From a bacterium (GTDB lineage: Bacteria; Krumholzibacteriota; Krumholzibacteriia; LZORAL124-64-63), in NCBI GenBank assembly GCA_024231905.1, contig JAAEQC010000057.1:62001-126000 (forward strand): a stretch of 64,000 bases of DNA, given 5' to 3'. This document shows positions 16,317-24,219 of the stretch, piece after piece. The position numbers were made by a program, and so were the translations under genes. The notes under the pieces were generated by a model. It made no database searches. It was given only the letters and a program-made list of their open reading frames with translations, and was not told where the DNA came from. Every line of letters starts with the position of its first letter. The stretch's first letter is position 1.

Positions 16317-19300
16317 CTAGTTCTTGTCGCGGGGGAAGTCGCCCACCTGCGGCACCGTCACCGGTTCGTCGGCGATCTTCCGCAGCAGCACCTCCACCGT
16401 CTTTTCCAGCTGGGGATCGCGGCCGGCGATCTCCTGGTGGGGCAGGTTGTCGATCTCGATGGTAGGATCGACGCCGTAGTTCTCCACGTCCCACTCGCCG
16501 TTCACGTCGAAGAGACCGAACTCGGGGAAGGTCACGCCGCCTCCGTCCATGAGGCGGATGCCGCGGCTGATGCCGACCAGGCCGCCCCAGGTGCGGGTGC
16601 CGACCACCTCGCCCAGCTCGTAGTACTTGAAGTAATAGGGCAGGGCGTCGCCGCCGCTGCCGGCGTAGCCGTTGCTGATCATGGCCATGTGACCCAGGAA
16701 GGCCGTCGGCGGCGTGCGCCAGTCCTGGCCGTAGCGGGGCTTCCACATGTGTACCAGCTTCTGCCGGAGGGTGTTCATGAAGAAGTAGGGGATGAACCCG
16801 CCGCCGTTGAAGCGCTCGTCGATGATGAGTCCTTCCTTGCGCAGGTTGGGGAAGTAGCCCTTGGCGAAGCCGATCTGGCCGCCGACCGCCGTGTTGGGCA
16901 TGTGCAGGTAGCCGATGCGGCCGTCGGACAGTTCGTCCACCTTGCGTCGGTTGTCCTGGACCCACGCCTCGTAGCGCAGGTTGGATTCGCTGCCCACGGG
17001 CACGACGGTGATCTCGCGGCTGTCGTCGCCGTCCGCCTCGGGGCCCACCGTCAGCACCACCTGCTTGCCGACCTTGCCCTCGAGCAGGCTGTAGGGATTG
17101 GCGGGGGCGGCCAGGTCCTTGCCGTCGACCTTCAAGAGGTACTCGCCCTCGGCCACGGCGTTGCCCGGCACGTGCAGGGGCGTGGCAGCGCCGCCGTTCC
17201 AGTCCCGGTCGTCGAATATCCTGTCCAGGGTGTAGCGGCCGGACTCGCGGTCGAGGCCGAAGTCGCAGCCCAGCAGGCCCGTGCCGATGCGCTCGGGACG
17301 CGGCATGTCACCCGGGCGGGCGTAGCTGTGGGAACAGTTGAGCTCGCCGATGAGCTCGCCCACGATGTAGGTGAAATCGGCGCCGTGGGTCACGTAGGGG
17401 ACCAGCTGGCCGTAGCGTTCATACATGTGCTCCCAGTCCACGCCGTGCATGCCGGGATCGTAGAAGAAGTCGCGTTCCTGGCGCCAGGCGTCGCGGAACA
17501 TCTGCCGCCACTCGGCCCGTGGGTCGACCCGGGCGGTGATCTCGTCCGTGCGCAGGGGCTTCTCGGCGGGTTTCTGGTCCTTCTTGGCGTCGATGATGCC
17601 GAAGCCGCCATCCTTGGCGTAGAGCAGCTTCTTGCCGTCGGCGGCCAGGGTGAAGCCCCGGGCGCCCTTGAGTACCGTCTCCTCCTCGCGCTCCTCCAGG
17701 TCGTAGATCTTGATGGCGCTACCGGCGGCCCGGTTGCCGCGACCGCCGCCGGCAGTGAAGGGGCGGCTCATGTAGAAGAGCTTGCCTTTGGCGAACTGCA
17801 GGGAGAAGTAGTTGCCCGGATCCACGTCCAGCTCGATCATGCGCGTGGCCAGACCGTCCACGTCGATCCCGATGGGGTCTTCGTCCTTCTTCTCCTCGTC
17901 CTTGTCCTCGTCATCCTCGTCGTCGTCCTTCTTGCCCTTCTCGTCCTTCTCGTCATCCTCCGCGCCGACCTCGTCGCTCTCGGGCGGGAACGGATGCTCC
18001 ACATCCGCACGCAGGGTGACCACGTAGAGGCCGTCCTGGTTGGCCCAGATGGGCTTGAGGTCGAAGCCGCCGATGGTGGGGTTGAAGTTCAGGGCCGAGG
18101 CGAAGAAGAGGTACTTTCCCTCGTCGTCGAAGGCGGGCACCGTGTCGTTGGTGAAGTCGGTGGTGACCCGGTGCACGTCGCCCCCGTCCACCTGGTACAG
18201 GAAGATCGAGTTGAAGTTGTTGGCTTCGGGCTTGCTGTAGGCGACCCAACCGCCGTGGGGGCTCCAGGCCACTTGGCGGATGTCGTCGGACACGCCCCGG
18301 TCGATGCGCTTCATGCCGCCTTCTTCGGCGTCGATGAGCCACAGGTTGAAGGCGGCGTCGGTCATCAGGAGGTGCTTGCTGGTGGGGGACCAGACCAGTT
18401 CGTATTGCCAGGCCTCGGCCTTCTTCGTGAGTTGCTTCTCCTGGCCGCTGCCGTCCGCGGGCCGGACGTACACCTGGTATTCGCCGGTGCGGTCGCTGAG
18501 GTAGGCCACCAGGAGACCGTCCGGGGACCAAACGGCGTGGCGCTCGCGGATACCCGGGGTGGCCGTCAGGTTGCGCACGTTGCCCTTCTCGGCGGGCACG
18601 GTGAAGACGTCGCCCCGGGCGTCGAAGACGGCCCGCTTGGCGTCGGGAGCCAGGTCGGCCGAGTTGATGAGGTCGCCCACCTCGCGCAGGCCCGGCCGGG
18701 CGGTCACGTGATCGCTGTGCAGGGAAACGGTGAGCTTGCGCGTCGTCTCGGTGGCCAGGTCGAGCACGTACAGCCAGCCGCCGTTTTCGTAGACGATGGC
18801 GCCGGGGCCCTGGCTCGGGTACTTCACGTCGTACTCGTCGTGGCGGGTTACCTGCCGGCGCAGTCCGCTTTCCGTGTCGTAGGCCCAGATCTCAAGCCGG
18901 CCGGACTCGTCGGACGTGTAGTAGATCGACGCGCCCTGCCACATGGGAAAGTGGTCCGAGCCGATCCATTCGGTGACTCGCTGGGTTTCGTTCCGTTCGA
19001 AATCGTGGATCCAGATGTTCTGGGCCATGCCGCCCTTGTAGCGCTTCCAGGTGCGGTGCTCGCGGGTGATCCGGTTGTAGGCGATCCGTTTGCCGTCGGG
19101 GCTGTAGCTGGACAGGCCGCCGGTGGGCAGGTCGATGCGCCCGGGCAAGCCGCCCGCCACGGGCACCGTGAAGAGCTGGAGATCGCGGCCCGTGCGGCTC
19201 TCGCGCCGGCTCTGGAAGCGCACGGCGTCGCCGCCGGGCTGCCAGTCGATGACCCGGTCGTGTCCCGGGTGCCAGGTCAGGCGCGTGGGCTCGCCGCCGG

Positions 19301-19640
19301 CGGCGGGAACCGTATAGACATCGTCGTTGCCGTCGTAGTTGCCGGTGAAGGCGATGGTCGTGCCGTCGGGGCTGAACTTGGGCTGGATCTGGTAGCCCAC
19401 CGACCCGGTCAGGCGCCGGGCCGGGCCACCCTGGGCGGAGACCAGCCATAGGTCGCCGGCTTGGACGAAGACGACCTGGTCGCCGTGGATGTCCGGCATG
19501 CGCAACAGGCGCGCGTCGGCAAAGTCGGGATCGGCCAGGACGGGATCGTCGCCGGCGGTCGCCGGCAGGCCCATGGTCAAGGCGATTAGAAGCGTCAGGG
19601 CGGCCGGAGCGTACTGGCCCACCGGCGTGAGTCGCTGCAT
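16317..19640 (-). CDS. Tricorn-type protease (S41 family), secreted
   Basis: A 1107-residue homologue of tricorn protease, with a signal peptide ending near LPATAG. The order is: beta-propellers built of SPDG-type repeats (FSPDGTTIAFTGNYDG, YSPDGKRIAYNR, WSPDGLLVAYLSDRTGEYQVY, WSPHGGWVAYSK) through about residue 700; a helical/PDZ part; and the S41 protease core. Catalytic candidates are Ser-His in NCSHSYA near 769 and the nucleophile in AGSGGD near Ser 995. An unusually acidic Asp/Glu/Lys stretch lies near residues 551-590. ATG 19640 has GGAGG six bases upstream. Tricorn degrades oligopeptides; with the upstream M28 peptidase it may form an extracytoplasmic peptide-degradation pair. Confidence 0.92.
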   Translation of the reverse strand: MQRLTPVGQYAPAALTLLIALTMGLPATAGDDPVLADPDFADARLLRMPDIHGDQVVFVQAGDLWLVSAQGGPARRLTGSVGYQIQPKFSPDGTTIAFTGNYDGNDDVYTVPAAGGEPTRLTWHPGHDRVIDWQPGGDAVRFQSRRESRTGRDLQLFTVPVAGGLPGRIDLPTGGLSSYSPDGKRIAYNRITREHRTWKRYKGGMAQNIWIHDFERNETQRVTEWIGSDHFPMWQGASIYYTSDESGRLEIWAYDTESGLRRQVTRHDEYDVKYPSQGPGAIVYENGGWLYVLDLATETTRKLTVSLHSDHVTARPGLREVGDLINSADLAPDAKRAVFDARGDVFTVPAEKGNVRNLTATPGIRERHAVWSPDGLLVAYLSDRTGEYQVYVRPADGSGQEKQLTKKAEAWQYELVWSPTSKHLLMTDAAFNLWLIDAEEGGMKRIDRGVSDDIRQVAWSPHGGWVAYSKPEANNFNSIFLYQVDGGDVHRVTTDFTNDTVPAFDDEGKYLFFASALNFNPTIGGFDLKPIWANQDGLYVVTLRADVEHPFPPESDEVGAEDDEKDEKGKKDDDEDDEDKDEEKKDEDPIGIDVDGLATRMIELDVDPGNYFSLQFAKGKLFYMSRPFTAGGGRGNRAAGSAIKIYDLEEREEETVLKGARGFTLAADGKKLLYAKDGGFGIIDAKKDQKPAEKPLRTDEITARVDPRAEWRQMFRDAWRQERDFFYDPGMHGVDWEHMYERYGQLVPYVTHGADFTYIVGELIGELNCSHSYARPGDMPRPERIGTGLLGCDFGLDRESGRYTLDRIFDDRDWNGGAATPLHVPGNAVAEGEYLLKVDGKDLAAPANPYSLLEGKVGKQVVLTVGPEADGDDSREITVVPVGSESNLRYEAWVQDNRRKVDELSDGRIGYLHMPNTAVGGQIGFAKGYFPNLRKEGLIIDERFNGGGFIPYFFMNTLRQKLVHMWKPRYGQDWRTPPTAFLGHMAMISNGYAGSGGDALPYYFKYYELGEVVGTRTWGGLVGISRGIRLMDGGGVTFPEFGLFDVNGEWDVENYGVDPTIEIDNLPHQEIAGRDPQLEKTVEVLLRKIADEPVTVPQVGDFPRDKN

Positions 19641-19738
19641 GTGCAACCTCCATCGGGTATGTCGACGACTGGGGCCTGTCGGGGAAACCGGCCGCCGTCT
19701 GTTACGTGCTCTGTCCAGGTCCGGTTGCGGGCGCGCCC

Positions 19739-21151
19739 CTACGGCGAGCCGGCAACCGCATCATCGGCCATGCGGTCCCGCAGGGGCACCGGCTCGTGGG
19801 CCAGGGCGTCCAGCAGGTGCGCCAGGGCGGCGATGTTCCGTGCCATGAGCTCCGGGTCCACCTTGTCGAAGGTGTCGGCGGGACTGTGATGATAGTGGAA
19901 ATAGTCGCCTTTGACCCGGTGGCCGATGCCCGGGATGCCTTCTTCCACCATGGGCCCGATGTCCACTCCGGCCCAGCCCGGTCGCACGTTGGCGGCGCCC
20001 AGGGGCGCCAGGGGAGCCGCCAGCGAGGCCACGTGGGCCACCACCAGTGAGTCGCCCCGCACGGAGAAACCGTTGGGCGTGAAGCAGCCGCTGTCGCTCT
20101 CCATGGCCGCCACGTAGCGGTCCAATTCGCCGCGGTGAGCTTCCAGGTAGGCCCGGCCGCCGTAGCCGCCGAGTTCCTCGCCGGTGAACAGGACCACCCG
20201 GACCGTGCGCGCCGGCCGTTCGCCGTCACGGATGAGCCTCCGGGCCGCCGCCATGGCCATGACGCAGCCGGCGCCGTCGTCGTGGGCGCCGTCGCCCACG
20301 TCCCAGGCGTCCAGGTGGCCGCCCAGGAGGATGATCTCCCTGGGACGGGTCGCCCCGCGTATCTCGCCCATGACGTTGTGGCAGACGCCGTCGCCGTGGT
20401 TTTCCGCCTCCATGAACAGGTGCACGCGCGGGGTGTGGCCGGTGTCCGACAGCCGCTGCAGCCGCCGGGCGTTCTCCACGGTCACGGCGCAGGCGGGAAT
20501 GCGCGGCACATCATCGGCGTACTTCATCATCCCCGTGTGTGGGGTGGCGAGGCTCTTCGGCGCGATGGATCGCACCAGGGTGGCCACGGCTCCGTAGGCC
20601 GCAGCGCGGCTGGCCCCGTCCCGGCGGTAGTGGACCGTGCCCCCGTAGCCGTTCCACTCCACGTTGTAGAGCACGATCTTCCCGGGCACTTCGTCGGCGC
20701 GGGTCTCCAGTTCGTCGAAATCGCGCACCACGATCACGTCGGCCTCGATCCCGGCCGGGCCCGTGCCGTCGCTCAGGCCCAGTCCCGAGATGGTCAGGTC
20801 GAAGGGTACGGGGGCGGTGCAGCGGGCCCACTCCCGGCCGCGCGTCCAGCGCGGGGCGGTGACCGGCTCGGCCCAGGTGCTGTCGAAGCCTGTGGCCAGG
20901 AAGGTGCTCTCGGCCCAGGCCACGGCCCGCGCCATGCCCGGCGAGGCGGTCAGCCGGTGGCCCACGGTGGTGCAGAGGTCGCCCAGGGTCTGGTAGCCCC
21001 AGTCGTCGGCCAGGTCGGCCGCGAAAGGGGCGAAGTCCGGTGCGGCGGTGGTCTTCGGGGCGGGGACCGGGTCATCGACCGGAGCTTCGGGGGCGGAGCA
21101 GGCGGTCAGGAGCGCGACGACGAGCAGAAGGAGCAACGGTCGGGGAATCAT
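19739..21151 (-). CDS. M28-family aminopeptidase lipoprotein (carboxypeptidase-Q-like)
   Basis: A 470-residue lipoprotein; the lipobox is LTAC. It has a PA-type insert domain and an M28 dizinc catalytic domain. Metal and catalytic residues are visible in order: His and Asp in GGHLDAWDVGDGAHDDGAG (about 277-295), Glu pair in FTGEELGG (about 320), Asp in MESDSG (about 349) and His in YHHSPADTFD (about 419). It should release N-terminal residues or dipeptides from peptides on the periplasmic or outer surface. It is 98 bases upstream of the tricorn-type gene on the same strand and has its own promoter at 21202-21230. Confidence 0.9.
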   Translation of the reverse strand: MIPRPLLLLLVVALLTACSAPEAPVDDPVPAPKTTAAPDFAPFAADLADDWGYQTLGDLCTTVGHRLTASPGMARAVAWAESTFLATGFDSTWAEPVTAPRWTRGREWARCTAPVPFDLTISGLGLSDGTGPAGIEADVIVVRDFDELETRADEVPGKIVLYNVEWNGYGGTVHYRRDGASRAAAYGAVATLVRSIAPKSLATPHTGMMKYADDVPRIPACAVTVENARRLQRLSDTGHTPRVHLFMEAENHGDGVCHNVMGEIRGATRPREIILLGGHLDAWDVGDGAHDDGAGCVMAMAAARRLIRDGERPARTVRVVLFTGEELGGYGGRAYLEAHRGELDRYVAAMESDSGCFTPNGFSVRGDSLVVAHVASLAAPLAPLGAANVRPGWAGVDIGPMVEEGIPGIGHRVKGDYFHYHHSPADTFDKVDPELMARNIAALAHLLDALAHEPVPLRDRMADDAVAGSP

Positions 21152-21201
21152 GGCGTCTCCGGGCTGGCGGGTCGAGCGGGAGCGGTGATCTCGGATAGCG
21201 T

Positions 21202-21230
21202 ATCATAGCAGGTCCGTTGGGCGGCGTCAG
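21202..21230 (-). promoter_or_regulatory. Candidate sigma-70 promoter for the M28 peptidase gene
   Basis: On the minus strand: CTGACG (21230-21225), a 17-base spacer and TATGAT (21207-21202). The -10 box matches 5 of 6 consensus bases. It sits about 50 bases before the M28 start, in the divergent region shared with the sigma-54 activator gene. Confidence 0.55.
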
Positions 21231-21301
21231 CCTCCCGGGCGGCGGTTGACGGACCGCACGGCTCCGTGTTCCTTTGGGGAATGAGCCTCAGGGAGGACGG
21301 C

Positions 21302-22708
21302 ATGGACGACCGAAAGGGGAGCGGTCCCGCCGCGACCGGCGGCATCTCCCCCGAATTCCTTTTGGATGTGTTCAACAGCGTCTCCGACGGCGTGGTCGCC
21401 GTGGACCGCCAGGCGCGGATCACCGCCATCAACCGAGCCGCGCTGGACACCTTCGGTTTCGCGCTCCACGAGGCCCTGGGCCGTCCCGTGGACGAGATCC
21501 TGGCCACCGACGACCCGGCCGGCCGCAACGTGGTGGCCGACACCCTGCGCTCGGGGCGGTCGGTCGCCGACCGCAACCTGGTGCTGGAGGACCGCCGGGG
21601 CCGGCTCGTGCCCGTCATCCTGACCACCGCCGTGGTTCGTGACGCCGCCGGCAAGGTGCTCGGCGGCGCGGCGACGTTCCGCAACCTGGCGACCACCCGC
21701 CGTGTGGTGGAGGAGGCCGACCGCAGCCGTCCATTCCAGGACATCGTCACCGGCGACCCGGTCATGCGCCGCCTCTTCGGCACCCTGCCCACCATCGCCC
21801 GCGCCGACAGCAGCGTTCTGGTGCTGGGCGAGACCGGCACCGGCAAGAGCCTGCTCGTGCGCACGATCCACAACCTCAGCCCTCGGCGCAAGGGCCCCCT
21901 GATCACCGTCAACTGCGCCGCCCTGCCCGAGAGCCTACTCGAGGGCGAGCTCTTCGGCGCCGCCGCCGGCGCCTACACGGGCGCCACCCGCGACCGGGTG
22001 GGCCGACTGGGCGCGGCCGAGGGCGGGACACTTTTCCTGGACGAGATCGGGGACGTCCCCGTGAGCGTCCAGATCAAACTGCTTCGGGTGCTCCAGGAAC
22101 GGGTCTACGAACGCCTGGGGGACGTGCGGCCGCGCTCGTCCAACGTCCGCTTCATCACCGCCACCCACCGGGATCTGCCCACCATGGTGGAGACCGGTGG
22201 TTTCCGCCGCGATTTCTTCTACCGCATCAACGTACTCACGGTGGAGATCCCGCCCCTGCGCGAGCGGAAGGGCGACATCCCTCTCCTGATCCAGCGCTTC
22301 CTGGACCGGCTCAGCGAGCGCCGGGGCAAGGCTGTCACCGGTGTGTCCTCGCGGGTCCTGGAAATCCTCACGGCCCACGACTACCCGGGAAACATCCGCG
22401 AGCTGGAGAACATCGTCGAGCACGCCTGGGTCATGTGCGAGAGCGGGATCATCGAGCCTCGGCACCTGCCCTCGGATCTGGTGGCGGGCGATGAGGAGAT
22501 GGCGTCCCGGCGAGGACCGGTCCACGGCTTCGGTCGCCTGGAGGCGGATTACATCCGTCAGGTCCTGCGCCGTCACCGGGGCCATCGCGGCGCAGCCGCC
22601 CGTGAACTGGGCATCCACCGCACCACCCTCCAGCGCAAGCTCAAGAAGCTGGGAATCCGGACCCCGCCCGGGGACGGTCGCTCCAGAGGCCAGGATTCCG
22701 AATCATAA
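21302..22708 (+). CDS. Sigma-54-dependent transcriptional activator (PAS - AAA+ - Fis HTH)
   Basis: A 468-residue bacterial enhancer-binding protein. A PAS sensor domain (about 20-140; [25 protein letters not shown]) replaces a receiver, so it should respond to a bound small molecule and not to phosphorylation. The AAA+ domain has Walker A GETGTGKS near 175-182, the sigma-54 contact loop as GAYTGA (223-228; Tyr replaces the usual Phe), and Walker [13 protein letters not shown] Fis-type HTH ([21 protein letters not shown]) ends the protein. ATG 21302 has GGGAGG five bases upstream. PAS-AAA+-HTH architecture and the neighbouring dehydrogenase resemble Bacillus RocR. Candidate binding sites begin at its own stop codon. 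Confidence 0.93.
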   Translation: MDDRKGSGPAATGGISPEFLLDVFNSVSDGVVAVDRQARITAINRAALDTFGFALHEALGRPVDEILATDDPAGRNVVADTLRSGRSVADRNLVLEDRRGRLVPVILTTAVVRDAAGKVLGGAATFRNLATTRRVVEEADRSRPFQDIVTGDPVMRRLFGTLPTIARADSSVLVLGETGTGKSLLVRTIHNLSPRRKGPLITVNCAALPESLLEGELFGAAAGAYTGATRDRVGRLGAAEGGTLFLDEIGDVPVSVQIKLLRVLQERVYERLGDVRPRSSNVRFITATHRDLPTMVETGGFRRDFFYRINVLTVEIPPLRERKGDIPLLIQRFLDRLSERRGKAVTGVSSRVLEILTAHDYPGNIRELENIVEHAWVMCESGIIEPRHLPSDLVAGDEEMASRRGPVHGFGRLEADYIRQVLRRHRGHRGAAARELGIHRTTLQRKLKKLGIRTPPGDGRSRGQDSES

Positions 22709-22758
22709 TGATGCATACACGCGCCTCTATGGCGGACTAATGATGCACCAATGCATCA
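22706..22758 (+). promoter_or_regulatory. Candidate upstream activator sites for the sigma-54 activator
   Basis: TAATGATGCA occurs twice, at 22706-22715 and 22738-22747, 32 bases apart (three helical turns, same face of the DNA). The second copy is half of a perfect inverted repeat, TGATGCA-CCAA-TGCATCA (22741-22758). The first copy overlaps the TAA stop of the activator gene. A palindrome 80-100 bases upstream of a -24/-12 promoter is the normal position for an enhancer-binding protein site. Confidence 0.6.
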
Positions 22759-22840
22759 CCAATAAGCCGAGATTTTTTCTTTAGGTTGCCAACTCCCTCG
22801 TATCGGTTGAGTTACGGAAACATCTCGGACGGCCCATCTG

Positions 22841-22854
22841 GGTGCGTTTCTTGC
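22841..22854 (+). promoter_or_regulatory. Candidate sigma-54 (-24/-12) promoter of glutamate dehydrogenase
   Basis: GG at 22841-22842 and GC at 22853-22854 are separated by exactly ten bases. The full stretch GGTGCGTTTCTTGC differs from GGCACGNNNNTTGC at two positions. Transcription would begin near 22866, leaving a leader of about 48 bases. No convincing sigma-70 promoter competes in this gap. Confidence 0.6.
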
Positions 22855-22913
22855 CGTAATAGAGGAGGGAGCCGGGAGCTCCAGGATCGCCAACCACCGG
22901 GAGGTCAGATAGA

Positions 22914-24203
22914 ATGAGCACGAGCAAGGGTTACAACCCGTTCACCATCGCCCAGGCGGAATTCGATCGGGTCGCCGGTCGCATCGAATTGGACGAAGGA
23001 GCGCGCCAGCTGCTCCGGAACCCCCTCCGCGAGTACCACTTCCAGATTCCCGTCCGCATGGACGACGGCAGCGTGAAGGTCTTCCGGGGCTACCGCGTGC
23101 AGCACAACGACGCCCGCGGCCCCTGCAAGGGCGGCATCCGCTTCCACCCCCAGGAGACCGCGGATACCGTGCGGGCCCTGTCCATGTGGATGACCTGGAA
23201 GTGCGCCGTGGCCGACGTGCCTCTGGGCGGCGGCAAGGGCGGCATCATCTGCGATCCCCACGACCTGAGCCCCCGGGAGCAGGAAGGCCTGTGCCGCGGC
23301 TGGGTCCGCCAGGTGAGCCGCAACGTGGGCCCGGTGCAGGACGTACCCGCCCCCGACGTCATGACCAGCCCCCAGCACATGCTGTGGATGATGGACGAGT
23401 ACGAGGTCCTGCACGGCGGCCACTTCCCGGGCATGATCACCGGCAAGCCCGTGGGCATGGGAGGCTCTCGCGGCCGCACCCAGGCCACCGGCTACGGCGT
23501 GGTCTACACCCTGCGCGAGGCCCTGCGCGAGCTGGACCTGGACCCGGCCGACACCACCGCCAGCGTCCAGGGCTTCGGCAACGTCTCCCAGTACGCCATC
23601 GAGCTGTACCACCGCCTGGGCGGCAAGACCCTCTGCGTCTCCTGCTGGGATCAGCGCGACCAGGCCTCCTACGCCTACTTCAAGGCCGAGGGCATCGATC
23701 TGCAGGAGCTCCGGGACATCACCGACAGTTTCGGCGGCATCGACAAGGTCCGCGCCGCGGAACTGGGCTACGAGATCCTCGACGGCGACGCCTGGCTGGA
23801 CCGCGAGGTGGACATCCTCCTGCCCTGCGCCCTGGAGAACCAGCTCACGGCCGAGAGCGTGCAGCGCATCTCCCAGCAGGTGAAGGTGGTGGCCGAGGGC
23901 GCCAACGGCCCGACCACTCCCGAGGCCGACGCCGTACTCCAGGAACGGGACATCTTCGTGATCCCCGACTTCCTGGCCAACGCCGGCGGGGTCACCTGCA
24001 GCTACTTCGAGCAGGTCCAGAGCAACCAGAACTTCTTCTGGGAAGAGGGCGACGTACTCAGCCGCCTGGACCTGAAGATGACCGCCGCTTTCCACGACGT
24101 CCACGACGTGGCGCAGCGGCGCCGGGTGCCCATGCGCGACGCCGCCTACATGGTGGCCATCGGCAAGGTGGCGGCAGCCTGCCGCGACCGGGGTTGGGTC
24201 TGA
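22914..24203 (+). CDS. gdhA: Glutamate dehydrogenase (Glu/Leu/Phe/Val dehydrogenase family)
   Basis: A 429-residue hexameric-type enzyme that interconverts glutamate and 2-oxoglutarate plus ammonia. The active-site lysine is in the glycine-rich signature VPLGGGKGGI (near residues 105-114). The substrate-binding GYRVQHNDARGPCKGGIRFHP (about 60-80), the catalytic Asp in VPAPDVMT and the nucleotide-binding VQGFGNVSQYA (about 219-229) all fit. VVAEGANGPTTPEAD and IPDFLANAGGVTCSYFE complete the match. Length and motifs fit the NAD-type catabolic GDH (RocG/GudB-like). GGGAGG lies nine bases before the ATG. It stands behind a candidate sigma-54 promoter and ahead of two PEP/pyruvate-binding-domain genes. 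Confidence 0.93.
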   Translation: MSTSKGYNPFTIAQAEFDRVAGRIELDEGARQLLRNPLREYHFQIPVRMDDGSVKVFRGYRVQHNDARGPCKGGIRFHPQETADTVRALSMWMTWKCAVADVPLGGGKGGIICDPHDLSPREQEGLCRGWVRQVSRNVGPVQDVPAPDVMTSPQHMLWMMDEYEVLHGGHFPGMITGKPVGMGGSRGRTQATGYGVVYTLREALRELDLDPADTTASVQGFGNVSQYAIELYHRLGGKTLCVSCWDQRDQASYAYFKAEGIDLQELRDITDSFGGIDKVRAAELGYEILDGDAWLDREVDILLPCALENQLTAESVQRISQQVKVVAEGANGPTTPEADAVLQERDIFVIPDFLANAGGVTCSYFEQVQSNQNFFWEEGDVLSRLDLKMTAAFHDVHDVAQRRRVPMRDAAYMVAIGKVAAACRDRGWV

Positions 24204-24219
24204 GCCGGGGAGGAAACCC

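Noticed and set aside
16437-19451. A frame of about 1000 codons on the plus strand opposite the tricorn-type gene
   Set aside because: The minus strand encodes an unmistakable tricorn homologue with signal peptide, ribosome site and terminator. The plus frame is Val/Gly/Ala/His-rich antisense sequence.
22741-22780. Intrinsic terminator formed by TGATGCA/TGCATCA and the following T-run
   Set aside because: The T-run begins 15 bases after the short AT-rich stem, too far for a typical terminator; the duplicated half-site favours a binding site.
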